Source: Rhizobium leguminosarum (GTDB lineage: Bacteria > Pseudomonadota > Alphaproteobacteria > Rhizobiales > Rhizobiaceae). Taken from it: 64,000 bases of DNA. The position numbers and the translations under genes are program-made. The stretch's first letter is position 1; each line of letters starts with the position of its first letter. This document shows positions 50,030-59,401 of this stretch, in pieces. Location of the stretch: assembly GCF_017876795.1 (NCBI RefSeq), contig NZ_JAGIOR010000001.1, positions 2,382,501 through 2,446,500 on the forward strand, written 5' to 3'. Below the pieces are notes generated by a model, which saw only the letters and a program-made list of their open reading frames with translations, was not told the origin of the DNA and searched no databases.

Positions 50030-50122
50030 TCAGCCCTCGCGCGTCATCCGCTCCTGGCGGGCGATTTCGGCCTCGGAGGGCTGCGCCAGCTCGAACGTGC
50101 CCGTCTTGGTGCCCCTCCGCAT
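50030..50122 (-). pseudogene. 3' end of a truncated gene at the island edge
   Basis: An open minus-strand frame ends at TGA (50032-50030). Its last 30 codons read like normal high-GC coding sequence (TKTGTFELAQPSEAEIARQERMTREG), but upstream of about 50125 the sequence becomes AT-richer and the frame has no continuation. This looks like the tail of a gene cut off where the low-GC patch begins. The family is not recognised. Confidence 0.5.
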
Positions 50123-50176
50123 ATCAATCCTGTTGTGCGCAGGGAACCTTTATTCAAAGGCTTCTGGTCACAACTA

Positions 50177-51304
50177 TCATTGCATCCCATCATTTGATGT
50201 CAGGGTTGCAAGTTCTCGAGCTCGGCGAGTTCGCATGGCCATCGTTTTGTCTATGAGGCGAGCGGCCACATATGCGAAACAAATGACAGCGCTGAGAAGC
50301 ACGAAGAACGCCATAGGGCCATTCAATCCAATAGACGCCGCAAGTGGCTTGAAAATGCCGATCGCACCTCGGTGTAGGATGTAGACAGGGTAGGAGATGT
50401 ACCCGATCCACGTCGCCAACGCCTCTGCTTTTGCAGGCATCTCCAAAAACAGGCCAAGCATCACGATGAGAGGCGCCAGGGCCATCGCGAACAACAAATC
50501 GTAATAAGGCCGCAGCGCGAATGGAACCGGCGCTGCAATGCATATCATCAGAAGAAGACACGGCACGATCGCGGTCCAACGCTTCCGCCAGGCGGGCATG
50601 CCACCGAATAGACGGCTGATCAGGACGCCTGCAGTAAATGAAAACATCACCCTTGGGAGCCCGCCTATCGCTGAAGGCCACTCCCAGCCAATATTCAACA
50701 TGCCGTACTTAAGACCGACAAAAATCAAAAGTGCAGCCGAGACCAACGCAACCTGGCAAAGGGTACGGATAGAGAGCCGAAAAAGCCAAAGTGCGAAGAG
50801 TATATTCACCAACAGTTCCCAGAACATTGACCATGCCGGACCATTGATCGGAAACATCCCTTGCATCGGATTCGCTTGAAGGAAATACATTGGGCTGGGC
50901 AGAAAAACCCCGTTAGCAACTGTCGAGACCAGCAGGTCAGGGACACTCTGATCTCTCAGCCCCCAGCGCGTTAACAGAATGATCTGTACGAGGCCGACGA
51001 AAATTCCGATCAAATAGAGCGGAAAAAGGCGCTTGATTCGAGCCGTCATAAACGACTGGAATGGCAGACCGCGCGCAAGCCGCTTTCCATAAATGTCCGC
51101 GATAATAAATCCGCTGAGAACGAAGAAAAAATCGACTGCGAGATAAGCTGATGGGGCATATCTCTCTTGGAAATGTGTAGCGACAACACAAATGGCGGCA
51201 AAGCCGCGCATTGCATCGAGAGTATAGTAGCGGCTGCGGTCTGTAATCAAAACTTCGACGTTATCAATCGCCGGTGGCGAATAACCGCGGTCGAGACCAG
51301 TCAT
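50177..51304 (-). CDS. acyltransferase 3 family (OafA/YrhL-like) membrane protein
   Basis: A 375-residue protein with about ten membrane segments. The family pattern LDAMRGFAAICVVATHF (R33, catalytic-type H44) is near the N-terminus, and YISYPVYILHRG occurs in the last third. Such enzymes put acetyl or other acyl groups on surface polysaccharide or peptidoglycan. The ATG at 51304 has AGGA eight bases upstream. It is the last of three minus-strand polysaccharide genes in a lower-GC patch. Confidence 0.85.
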   Translation of the reverse strand: MTGLDRGYSPPAIDNVEVLITDRSRYYTLDAMRGFAAICVVATHFQERYAPSAYLAVDFFFVLSGFIIADIYGKRLARGLPFQSFMTARIKRLFPLYLIGIFVGLVQIILLTRWGLRDQSVPDLLVSTVANGVFLPSPMYFLQANPMQGMFPINGPAWSMFWELLVNILFALWLFRLSIRTLCQVALVSAALLIFVGLKYGMLNIGWEWPSAIGGLPRVMFSFTAGVLISRLFGGMPAWRKRWTAIVPCLLLMICIAAPVPFALRPYYDLLFAMALAPLIVMLGLFLEMPAKAEALATWIGYISYPVYILHRGAIGIFKPLAASIGLNGPMAFFVLLSAVICFAYVAARLIDKTMAMRTRRARELATLTSNDGMQ

Positions 51305-51455
51305 CTTATCGATCCTATTACGCTTTATGTCTGAGGGGGCTTTCAGACGCGGTAGATTGGAAACGTCATTTAAGTGACGTACACATTGTGGGTGACCGAT
51401 TTGAGCAGCAGTCGGCCTAATCCGCAACACAGGTCGCTGCGGAGAAGCCCGGATA

Positions 51456-52982
51456 TCACGATTGATGCGCTACGGGATTGACCATCGCAGCCCGATTGGC
51501 TTTGCGCTGCCGGGCCTGCTTTATACTGCCGATCAAGACATTTAACCGGGTCTTGCAGAGAACAAATATCAGGCAGCAGTACGCAAGGCCGCCCGCAAGA
51601 ACTTCCACGGCCAAACGTGGATAAGGCGACCAATGCATCAGCAATTCATGGAGGAGCAAAACGACAGCAACCATTCCTGCACAAGCCAGGCTGGGCCGAA
51701 GGAATTGCATCAGATACGCGCCGACACTCAGCTCTATATGCCGCGAAACCTTCCAGCTGGTGATCGGCCAAAACAACAGAACTTCGATCATGATCGCGAA
51801 AACAATTATCGTGACGCCATAAGGATAAAGAATTGCGATGGTCACGAGCGTGAGGAGATTTCGTGCCAGCTGGTAGTAAAACCACCAATCCATCTCCCCT
51901 TGGCTCTTTATCAGAGATGCCTGAACATAGCCGATCCCAGCCATCAACCCTATGACGCAGTAGAACCGGACCGGCCAAACGGCATCGATCCAATGCGCAC
52001 CGAAAATTGTCGTAATCGCATCGCCGGCAACTGCGGCAAGGCCAATGAATACGGGGTATGAAACCAGCGCGCAACCAAACGTTGCCATCAGAAATGCTTC
52101 TCGAACTTTCTTCGGATCGGACCGCAATGAAGAAAGCAAGACGTGCGTCACAGATGTTAAACCGCCAGCGATGATGTTGTTGATCATATCAAACAAGCGC
52201 TTCGAAAAATTATAGATACCGAGCGCTGCCGGGCTCAAGAGCACGCCTATGATCAAGTTGTCCAAGCTCATCGTCTGCAAAAACCGAGTGCCGGATGCGA
52301 AAAATCCATAGTGAAGCAAGTCGTTCAGGCTTGCTCTCTTTAAGTGAAGCCCAGGCGACCAACCCGCACCCCAAAATGCAGCGCCGCAAGATGCAGCTGT
52401 GGCCGCGATCTGGGCAATCGCAAGCGCCCACAAGCCGAAACCCGCAAGAACCAAAACAAGGCAAATGCAAGCAGAAGTAATCGTCGCTATGACAGTGCGG
52501 ACGGCTACCAGATGGAATGACATCTTCCTATTAACAATCGCATTCGGAACGACGGCCGTAAAGTCGAAGAAAACCTTCAATCCCATGATGTAAATAAGGG
52601 ATGTGACTTCGGCATGTCCGACATATGCCGCGATCGGCGAAGCGGCTAGGCATAAAGCTCCGTAGATCAAAAATGAAAAGGCAAGCGAAAGCAGGAATAT
52701 GGTGTCGAGGTGGCTGCGCCTTATTTCCGCTCGCTGAATGATTGCTTCGCCAAATGCAGTCGGTCCAAAACTGCCTGCAAACGAGACTATACTGAATGAG
52801 AGCGCGACAAGACCAAAATCCTGGGGCTGGAGAACTCGAGACGTCACCACAAAAACTGCGAAGGTGAGGACCGTCGGTATGAGTGTGCTCAGCGCCGACC
52901 AAAAGGCACCCGTCACGGCTGCGGCGGATCGATTCTCACTGACATGGCTGAATAGAATATCGTCGTCTCGTAAAACCGACAA
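51456..52982 (-). CDS. Wzx-type polysaccharide flippase (PST family), TTG start
   Basis: A 508-residue protein with 12-14 hydrophobic segments. The N-terminal block (VVTSRVLQPQDFGLVALS) and the next (FGEAIIQRAEIRRSHLDTIF) are typical of Wzx/WzxC/MOP-superfamily exporters that flip lipid-linked glycans or translocate exopolysaccharide. A TTG at 52982 preceded by AGGAG at six bases is the only well-placed start. It begins 19 bases after the pyruvyl transferase stop, so the two are co-transcribed. Codon use is less GC-biased than in the surrounding chromosome. Confidence 0.86.
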   Translation of the reverse strand: MSVLRDDDILFSHVSENRSAAAVTGAFWSALSTLIPTVLTFAVFVVTSRVLQPQDFGLVALSFSIVSFAGSFGPTAFGEAIIQRAEIRRSHLDTIFLLSLAFSFLIYGALCLAASPIAAYVGHAEVTSLIYIMGLKVFFDFTAVVPNAIVNRKMSFHLVAVRTVIATITSACICLVLVLAGFGLWALAIAQIAATAASCGAAFWGAGWSPGLHLKRASLNDLLHYGFFASGTRFLQTMSLDNLIIGVLLSPAALGIYNFSKRLFDMINNIIAGGLTSVTHVLLSSLRSDPKKVREAFLMATFGCALVSYPVFIGLAAVAGDAITTIFGAHWIDAVWPVRFYCVIGLMAGIGYVQASLIKSQGEMDWWFYYQLARNLLTLVTIAILYPYGVTIIVFAIMIEVLLFWPITSWKVSRHIELSVGAYLMQFLRPSLACAGMVAVVLLLHELLMHWSPYPRLAVEVLAGGLAYCCLIFVLCKTRLNVLIGSIKQARQRKANRAAMVNPVAHQS

Positions 52983-53001
52983 ACTGAGCTCCTGCTGGGA
53001 A

Positions 53002-54087
53002 TCAGACTATAGATGGATGAGGTACTAGATCTGGGGTGGGAAGACCGGGATTTAAGTCTACAGTTTTACTTGAATTATACCAGGTTCCGTTCATCTCATA
53101 CGGAAGGCGAGACATTGCCGCTAAAAGCTCACCCGCATCTGTCGCTTTCTGCACCAGCGGGCTGTCGCCGGTCCAGCTGTCGATGAAGTCGTGGAGCCTA
53201 CTTCCGTTTCTCGCAACCACGGCATGTGGCTTATTCAGCAAAAGACAAAGGATATGACCATGTAAACGGTTGGTGATTATCCGTTGCGCGCCGGACAGGA
53301 TCTTCACGCCATAGTCGACATATCGAGCAGCGACATCCTCGTGATGTTGGGCCACCATCTCGGAGCGGCTAAAACCACGCCGCCCGGCTGCCTTAACGAC
53401 GCTCGACTTGCGCATGCGCGACAAACTATTCGGGCCGTTAATCCAATTGGTAAGAGGTCCGTCGACAATTGCTCGCGCTTGAGCGATATCAACGTCGTCC
53501 TCTCCAAAAGGCTGCATGACGTATAAAACCCTGAGAGGATCAGCCTCGAACGGTTTAAGCATTTGAATGCCGAATGCCGTGTCCGGGCCAGCCGCGACAT
53601 CACAATCGAAGTTGGCTTTTGCCAGCTCGAAACTCTGAGCATCGCGCGTCATGCAATAAAAATTGCGATGCCTCCCAATCGTACGTTTCGCATACTCCTT
53701 AAGCGACTCGTTAGCGAAATGGATTGTTTGCGGCATCTGGATAATCATTCGATCCGGGTACTTCCACATCAAACGGTGGCGAATATCATCCCTACCTGTC
53801 CGTGCGTCTCCAAATGTATCCCAGCCGCAAATGAATATTGGAGCGTTTCCAGGCGTTGATTTTATTGCATCTATACTTTTGGTGGCGCCGCCAGTAAGTA
53901 CGGGAAGACGCCCCGTTACTTCGCGCAAAACCCTAACCAATCCCAGCCAACTTGCATGGTCGCCAGGATCCTTATTATAAGGAAAGTCCATTATAATGTA
54001 AGGCTGTCCTCTCTTAACGAATTTCCTTACCGTTTCAATCAGCTTTTCTTGTTGTCGCTTTATTGCAGCTTCGCCGAGATGATTCAT
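53002..54087 (-). CDS. polysaccharide pyruvyl transferase
   Basis: A 361-residue protein of the PS_pyruv_trans family. The N-terminal IIMDFPYNKDPGDHASWLG and C-terminal ITNRLHGHILCLLL segments are characteristic. These enzymes add ketal-linked pyruvate to sugars of exopolysaccharide or capsule, giving negative charge. It leads the three-gene patch with flippase and acyltransferase, all fitting one glycan-decoration pathway. No glycosyltransferase accompanies them. Confidence 0.82.
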   Translation of the reverse strand: MNHLGEAAIKRQQEKLIETVRKFVKRGQPYIIMDFPYNKDPGDHASWLGLVRVLREVTGRLPVLTGGATKSIDAIKSTPGNAPIFICGWDTFGDARTGRDDIRHRLMWKYPDRMIIQMPQTIHFANESLKEYAKRTIGRHRNFYCMTRDAQSFELAKANFDCDVAAGPDTAFGIQMLKPFEADPLRVLYVMQPFGEDDVDIAQARAIVDGPLTNWINGPNSLSRMRKSSVVKAAGRRGFSRSEMVAQHHEDVAARYVDYGVKILSGAQRIITNRLHGHILCLLLNKPHAVVARNGSRLHDFIDSWTGDSPLVQKATDAGELLAAMSRLPYEMNGTWYNSSKTVDLNPGLPTPDLVPHPSIV

Positions 54088-54429
54088 AAATTCTACTTAG
54101 ATTATAAAAATTTAGACAGCAGGTATACCTCAAAATCTGAAGAGTCAATTGGATGCCTTACTGCTTTAATGTCGCAGGCAAGTACGGCATCTGCCCTGCT
54201 TTTGAGGCGCCGTCGATGACGAAGTTCGGGCGTTTCCCGCCCCGGGGCTTTGCGATGAAGAGAACGGACAGCTTCTGAGGATATCTGCGGATGACAGAGT
54301 GGTGGGCAGCCGGTGAGCCAAATACCAATTGAAGTCCGGCCCTTTCGGGCGAGCCAACCGGATTTTCGGTGGTGTTGATGGAGGCTACGACCGCAGAGAA
54401 CTATGGCTGGCAACAGCAACGAGTTGGAG

Positions 54430-54460
54430 CATTTCCCTCTTTCTTTGAGTCAGGGAAATG
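54430..54460. repeat. hairpin CATTTCCCT/AGGGAAATG
   Basis: CATTTCCCT (54430-54438) pairs perfectly with AGGGAAATG (54452-54460) across 13 bases. No T-run follows on the minus strand, so it is a doubtful terminator for pncA; it adjoins a repeat-like element. Confidence 0.5.
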
Positions 54461-54466
54461 TTTCAT

Positions 54467-54501
54467 CTCTTTGTTTTCGGACTCAAAACCCCTGCACACT
54501 T
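54467..54501 (+). repeat. second copy of the CTCTTTGTTTTC...CTGCACACTT element
   Basis: CTCTTTGTTTTC (54467-54478) and CTGCACACTT (54492-54501) repeat exactly the two blocks seen at 5666 and 5702, with 13 instead of 24 bases between. It lies just downstream of pncA. Confidence 0.5.
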
Positions 54502-54514
54502 GTGCGAGACCGCG

Positions 54515-55141
54515 TTAGCCGACCAGAACCGCGGCGCTGTCGATGATGGCGATGCCATGCGTCCGCATCTCGTCGATGGCGGCGGCGACGCCTTCGGGGG
54601 TGATGCCGCGGCTTGCGTCCTCGATGAAGCGGACGCGGACACCCGGCATCATCTCCAACGCGTCGAGCGCGGAGAATTTGACGCAGTAATCGGTCGCCAG
54701 CCCGCAGACGTCGAGGTCGGTGACACCCTGGTCCTCAAGGAAATCGGAAAGGCCGGTCGAGGCATCGCGGTCATTGTCGCGGAAGGCTGAATAGCTGTCG
54801 ATGTCGGGATCCTCGCCCTTCTGCTGGATCAGGTCGATCTCTTCGGATTTGAGCGCGGGATGCAGTTCGGCATCGAGCGTGCCCTGGATGCAGTGGTCGG
54901 GCCACATCATCTGCGGCTTACCCGACAGTTCCCCCATCTCGAATGGCGCGGCGTCTGGATGGGCGGAGGCGAAACTGCCGTGGCCCGGCGGGTGCCAATC
55001 CTGCGAAGCAACGATCAGATCGTATTTGCCGCTGTCGATCAGGCTGTTTGCGACGGCAACCACCTTGTCGCCATCCGGTACCGGCAGATTGCCGCCCGGA
55101 CAGAAGCCATTCTGGATGTCGACGAGCAGCAGCGCTTTCAT
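54515..55141 (-). CDS. pncA: nicotinamidase
   Basis: A 208-residue isochorismatase-fold amidase that converts nicotinamide to nicotinate in NAD salvage. The catalytic triad is D8 (LLVDIQNGF), K108 and C153 (GLATDYCVKFS); the metal site is D48, H50 and H54 (QDWHPPGH). All residues are present. The ATG at 55141 has AAAGGA upstream; a TTG three codons earlier is less likely. Confidence 0.93.
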   Translation of the reverse strand: MKALLLVDIQNGFCPGGNLPVPDGDKVVAVANSLIDSGKYDLIVASQDWHPPGHGSFASAHPDAAPFEMGELSGKPQMMWPDHCIQGTLDAELHPALKSEEIDLIQQKGEDPDIDSYSAFRDNDRDASTGLSDFLEDQGVTDLDVCGLATDYCVKFSALDALEMMPGVRVRFIEDASRGITPEGVAAAIDEMRTHGIAIIDSAAVLVG

Positions 55142-55390
55142 CAAGGCCAATCCTTTCGCTTATTTCAATGTAAGACGCCAAGCGCATTGAACGCATCAAC
55201 TAGTGAATTTCCAGGCGCCGACGCGCAAGTGTTAATTCTGGTACTAGCGGTAGTAACCGGCTGAAAAAGAATATGCTAATGCAATCAATGCGAGAATGTA
55301 CGGCGGCTCTCGTGTCGAAATGGAAGGGCAGGCGGAAGACGGCTTTGCGTCTGGCGGATCGAGGCTCCCCCGGCGGAGCCCCATGCCGAA

Positions 55391-55888
55391 CTACGCCGCG
55401 GTCAGGTCGTCGGCGGGATCACTCGCTGCGGCGGAAGCGCCGTAGGTATTGCGGTGGGCCTGGAGAGCCGTCTGCATGTCGCTCAGCACTTTGGTGAGGA
55501 GCTCGCTATCGCCCGAGGTCTTGACACTGTTCGGATCGGCGGCGAGGAATTCGGACTCGGTCAACTTGCCGTCGCCATTGGTATCCATTGCGGCAAAGAC
55601 GCCTTTGGAAGTATCGTCGCTCTGATCGCCGCCGTCGCCCTCATCGTCGTTGCCGTCGGTTTTCTGCAAGGACAGCATTAGCGACAGGATGTCGGCGGTG
55701 ATCTTTTTGGCGATATCGGCACTGCTGTCGTCGCTATCGCCGTCGGTCGCGGTCGTGCCTGATGTCGAGGACTGCGATGCGGCGGCGAGTTCGTCTGGCG
55801 AAATGACGCCGTCGCCATTCTTGTCGAGGCTGGAAAGCGGAGACTGGTACTTGGTCAATGTGCTGCCGAGAGATGAAACACTGGTCAC
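55391..55888 (-). CDS. EF-hand calcium-binding protein, GTG start
   Basis: A 165-residue acidic protein with two complete EF-hand loops: D22-K-N-G-D-G...E33 and D102-T-N-G-D-G...E113. Between them lies a Ser/Asp/Gly-rich spacer. No clear signal peptide or membrane segment is present. Initiation is at GTG 55888 with a near-perfect AAGGAGGT Shine-Dalgarno, which suggests strong expression. Possible roles are calcium buffering or sensing; related EF-hand proteins of rhizobia have been linked to symbiosis, but this one is not identified. Confidence 0.82.
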   Translation of the reverse strand: MTSVSSLGSTLTKYQSPLSSLDKNGDGVISPDELAAASQSSTSGTTATDGDSDDSSADIAKKITADILSLMLSLQKTDGNDDEGDGGDQSDDTSKGVFAAMDTNGDGKLTESEFLAADPNSVKTSGDSELLTKVLSDMQTALQAHRNTYGASAAASDPADDLTAA

Positions 55889-56289
55889 TTGAACCTCCTT
55901 CGAAAAGTTCGTCGTGAAGCCCGCCTTTCATGGACGGGCAGCTTCCGCGCTAAGCTGATTTGCAGAAAGCGTCAAAGCGACGTTTTGACAGGGGAGAAGT
56001 GCGATTGACGTGGCGGGGCGACGCACGTTAAACTTTCGGTTACCAAAGCTATTTCCGTTGGAATTGTTGGCTTTTTTAGCGGTCGATGCGTTCAATCGCA
56101 CCGAGTCCGGTGCCCTGCGGTCGCAACAGATCGCGCCGGGGGCGGGTTGCGGAAAGGGCATTGAGCGGTGTGCCGGCTTTCCGTCGCTGCGGCATTTCGT
56201 CCGCTTTGCGGAAGCGCGATGCCGGGCCGATCTTGCTCCGGGCCGCGATTTCTGCCTTTCTTGCTCAAACGCAAGCCGGTACCGAAGCC
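55889..56289. other. 401-base region between divergent EF-hand and membrane protein genes
   Basis: No gene with a ribosome site was found. The plus-strand frame that continues from 56086 into the membrane protein could give a longer N-terminus, but its codon use is Arg/Ala-rich and unlike a coding start. Confidence 0.5.
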
Positions 56290-56637
56290 ATGTCCGAAGC
56301 GGATCCAGACGAAAAGATCGATGCGACGTTCCGCAACGGCTCGCTGACAGCGGCCGGGATCATCCTCGGTTTCTCCCTTAATTTCATCAGCGTTTGGGTT
56401 TCCAATCCCAATGACTGGAGTCGTATCGATATCCTGCCGATGCTGTTTCTGACCATCGGCATAGCCATACAGGTGAAGGTGTTTGCCGATTTGCTGGCGC
56501 GCGACTCCCTCATCGCCGTCAAATATGATCGGTCGCGCCGGCTCTTTCTAATCGGATTGGGAGTCGTCGCCGCAGGGATCGGCATCGCCCTCGTCAATGA
56601 TATCTTGGGTCTTGGAAGGATGCGGATGCTCGGGTGA
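56290..56637 (+). CDS. small membrane protein of unknown function
   Basis: A 115-residue protein with three predicted membrane segments (about residues 17-36, 48-67 and 86-108) and a short acidic N-terminus (MSEADPDEKID). No family is recognised. The start is uncertain because no Shine-Dalgarno is seen; the frame is open upstream to 56086. It converges with uvrD, 26 bases apart. Confidence 0.6.
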   Translation: MSEADPDEKIDATFRNGSLTAAGIILGFSLNFISVWVSNPNDWSRIDILPMLFLTIGIAIQVKVFADLLARDSLIAVKYDRSRRLFLIGLGVVAAGIGIALVNDILGLGRMRMLG

Positions 56638-56663
56638 GCGTTTCCCCGCACGCTGAGGCGACG

Positions 56664-59144
56664 TCACACGCGCTCGACGAACCCGTCCAGCACCCGCTTC
56701 TGTCCAGCTCGGTCGAACTCGATCGTCAGTTTGTTGCCTTCGATGCCGGTGATGTTGCCGTTGCCGAATTTCAGATGGAATACGCGGTCACCGAGCGTGA
56801 ACCTCGACGGTTCCGACGAGGTGGATTTTGCCACCAGTTCGCCTTCTATCGTGCGCCCCTTCGGGCCGCTTTCGCCATAGCCGATGCGTTCGACGGCGTG
56901 GCCGGACCGGGAGCCCCAATTGTCGCGTGTGGCGTCTGTCTTGTTGGCCTGGGCGCGTTTCCAGCCGGGGGTGGAATAGGAATTGGCGAAGGGCTCGGCC
57001 TTGTCGAAGCGGGACTGGCCGTAGCCGCCCCGGCCGTATCCACCATAGCTCTGCTCCATTTCCGCGACCTCGACATGGGTTTCCGGCAGTTCGTCGAGGA
57101 AACGCGAGGGCAGGGTTGATTGCCAGAGGCCGTGGATGCGGCGGTTGGAGACGAACCAGATGTGGCAGCGGTGTTTGGCGCGGGTGATGCCGACATAGGC
57201 GAGGCGGCGTTCCTCCTCCAGGCCGGCGCGGCCGCTTTCGTCCAAAGAGCGCTGATGTGGGAAAAGGCCTTCCTCCCAGCCGGGCAGGAAGACGGTGTCG
57301 AATTCCAGACCCTTGGCCGAGTGCAGCGTCATGATCGAGACGGCATCGAGGTTCTCGTTGGTCTCGGCGTCCATGACCAGGGAAACGTGCTCGAGGAAGC
57401 CGCGCATGGATTCGAAGCTTTCCATCGAGCGGATGAGTTCCTTGAGGTTCTCGAGGCGGCCGGGGGCTTCGGCACTTTTGTCGTTCTTCCACATGTCGGT
57501 ATAGCCGGACTCTTCGAGGATCTGCTCGGCAAGTTCGGTATGCGGTGTATTTTCAAGCAGTTCCTGCCAGCGGCGGAAAGATTGAATCACATCGAAGAGT
57601 GCCTTTCGCGCCTTCGGCTTCAGCTCGTCCGTTTCGATGATGTCGGCGGCTGCCGCAAGCATCGGGATATCGCGGGCGCGCGCGTAGTCATGCAGCGCGC
57701 GCACCGTCGTATCGCCGAGGCCGCGCTTCGGCGTGTTGACGATGCGTTCGAAGGCGAGGTCGTCGGCGGGTTGGGCGACCATGCGGAAATAGGCCATGGC
57801 ATCGCGGATTTCGAGGCGCTCGTAGAAGCGTGGGCCGCCGATGACGCGGTAGTTGAGGCCAAGGGTGACGAAGCGGTCTTCGAATTCGCGCATCTGGAAA
57901 GAGGCGCGCACCAGGATCGCCATGTCGTTCAGCAGATGTTTGCCGCGCTGAAGCTGCTCGATTTCCTCGCCGATGGCGCGGGCCTCCTCCTCCGAATCCC
58001 AGGAGGCGTGGACCTGCACCTTGACGTCGTTTGGATCGGAGCGGTCGGTGAACAGCGTCTTGCCAAGCCGCCCTTCATTATGGGCGATCAGATGGGCGGC
58101 AGCCCCGAGAATATGTTCGGTCGAACGGTAGTTGCGCTCGAGCTTGATAACCTTGGCGCCGGGGAAATCTTTTTCGAAGCGCAGGATATTGTCGACCTCG
58201 GCGCCGCGCCAGCCATAGATCGACTGATCGTCGTCGCCGACACAGCAGACATTCTGCGGCTCGCCCTTGGCGCGCTGGGCAAGAAGCCTCAACCACATGT
58301 ACTGGGCGGTGTTGGTGTCCTGGTACTCGTCGACGAGAATATAGCGGAAGCGGCCGTGATATTCCTTCAGGAGGTCCGGGTTCTTGCGGAAGATCGCGAT
58401 CGGATGCATCAGCAGGTCGCCGAAATCGCAGGCGTTCAGCGTCGTCAGACGATTTTGATAGGCAAAATAGAGATCGCGGCCGCGGCCGTTGGCAAAGGCG
58501 CGGGCATCGCCCTCAGGGATATCGGCAGGGCCAAGGCCCTTGTTCTTCCAAGTGTCGATCATGCCGGCGAACTGCTTGGCCGGCCAGCGCTTGTCGTCAA
58601 GGCCTTCGGCCTGGATCAGCTGCTTGATCAGGCGGACGACATCGTCGGTATCGAGAATGGTGAAATCGGAGCGCAGGCCGACGAGCTCGCCGTGGCGGCG
58701 CAGAAGCTTGACGCCGATCGAGTGGAAAGTGCCGAGCCAGGGCATGCCCTCGACGGCGCCGCCGACGAGCAGCGCGATGCGCTCCTTCATCTCGCGGGCG
58801 GCCTTGTTGGTGAAAGTGACGGCGAGGATCTGCGAGGGGAAGGCGCGGCCGGTATTGAGGATATGGGCAATGCGGGTGGTCAACACGCGCGTCTTGCCGG
58901 TGCCGGCGCCCGCAAGCACGAGGACCGGGCCTTCCAGGGTTTCGACGGCTTCGGTCTGCTCGGGGTTCAGTCCGGCTAGATAATCCGGCCGGTTGCCGCC
59001 GTCGCGGGCCGCCATGGCGCGAGCGGCAATGCCGCCGCCAGTGGGGGGAGCTCTTCCGGCGGGCGCGGCAGGCGGTTGCGGCTTGCGCGCCATCTCGCCC
59101 GGCTCTTCGTCGAAGAAGGGAATATCGTCGAAACTATTGCTCAT
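56664..59144 (-). CDS. uvrD: DNA helicase UvrD/PcrA
   Basis: An 826-residue superfamily 1A helicase used in nucleotide excision and mismatch repair. Motifs in order: Q-motif region LNPEQTEAV, Walker A AGAGTGKT (K84), FTNKAAREM, Walker B VDEYQDTN, GDDDQSIYGWRGA, RNYRST, HSAKGLEFD and VGITRAKH. The first 50 residues are a Pro/Gly/Ala-rich extension. The C-terminal Tudor-like domain (LGDRVFHLKFGNGNITGIEG) is complete. Confidence 0.95.
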   Translation of the reverse strand: MSNSFDDIPFFDEEPGEMARKPQPPAAPAGRAPPTGGGIAARAMAARDGGNRPDYLAGLNPEQTEAVETLEGPVLVLAGAGTGKTRVLTTRIAHILNTGRAFPSQILAVTFTNKAAREMKERIALLVGGAVEGMPWLGTFHSIGVKLLRRHGELVGLRSDFTILDTDDVVRLIKQLIQAEGLDDKRWPAKQFAGMIDTWKNKGLGPADIPEGDARAFANGRGRDLYFAYQNRLTTLNACDFGDLLMHPIAIFRKNPDLLKEYHGRFRYILVDEYQDTNTAQYMWLRLLAQRAKGEPQNVCCVGDDDQSIYGWRGAEVDNILRFEKDFPGAKVIKLERNYRSTEHILGAAAHLIAHNEGRLGKTLFTDRSDPNDVKVQVHASWDSEEEARAIGEEIEQLQRGKHLLNDMAILVRASFQMREFEDRFVTLGLNYRVIGGPRFYERLEIRDAMAYFRMVAQPADDLAFERIVNTPKRGLGDTTVRALHDYARARDIPMLAAAADIIETDELKPKARKALFDVIQSFRRWQELLENTPHTELAEQILEESGYTDMWKNDKSAEAPGRLENLKELIRSMESFESMRGFLEHVSLVMDAETNENLDAVSIMTLHSAKGLEFDTVFLPGWEEGLFPHQRSLDESGRAGLEEERRLAYVGITRAKHRCHIWFVSNRRIHGLWQSTLPSRFLDELPETHVEVAEMEQSYGGYGRGGYGQSRFDKAEPFANSYSTPGWKRAQANKTDATRDNWGSRSGHAVERIGYGESGPKGRTIEGELVAKSTSSEPSRFTLGDRVFHLKFGNGNITGIEGNKLTIEFDRAGQKRVLDGFVERV

Positions 59145-59401
59145 GGCGCGTAATGTAGTGATTCGGGAAGGAAAGACCAGAAAAGATGTTCTGCTTTCAT
59201 TCCCGAGTCACCGCTAATCCAAGCGATATGCTGCGGGCGGCAACGCCGCCGTCTGGCGCGGCTGCGCTGGTCATGTCGGCAGAAGTGGACGGGAAAATTT
59301 TTAATCGCAGTCTGTCGGAACTGGTGCCAGCCGGGCGTCCTTGGAGCGGGTTTGGATTATCGGACAGCAGTCCGGATACATGCTCATCAACAACAAGGTG
59401 C

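Larger units (their letters stand above)
54088..54514. other. 427-base region upstream of the pyruvyl transferase
   Basis: Mixed composition: AT-rich to about 54180, GC-rich after. The longest frames lack ribosome sites and recognisable motifs, so no gene is called. It contains a hairpin at 54430-54460 and the repeat-like element at 54467-54501. It probably holds the right edge of the low-GC patch. Confidence 0.5.

Noticed and set aside
50177..54087. The low-GC patch as a defence island or mobile element
   Set aside because: All three genes have clear polysaccharide functions; no integrase, transposase, att repeat or nuclease was seen.
54102..54419. 105-residue minus-strand frame upstream of the pyruvyl transferase
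   Set aside because: No ribosome site, Arg/Pro-rich composition, crosses a composition change, and no recognisable domain.
57120..58979. 619-residue plus-strand frame opposite uvrD
   Set aside because: High-GC genes commonly leave long open antisense frames; all helicase motifs are on the minus strand.
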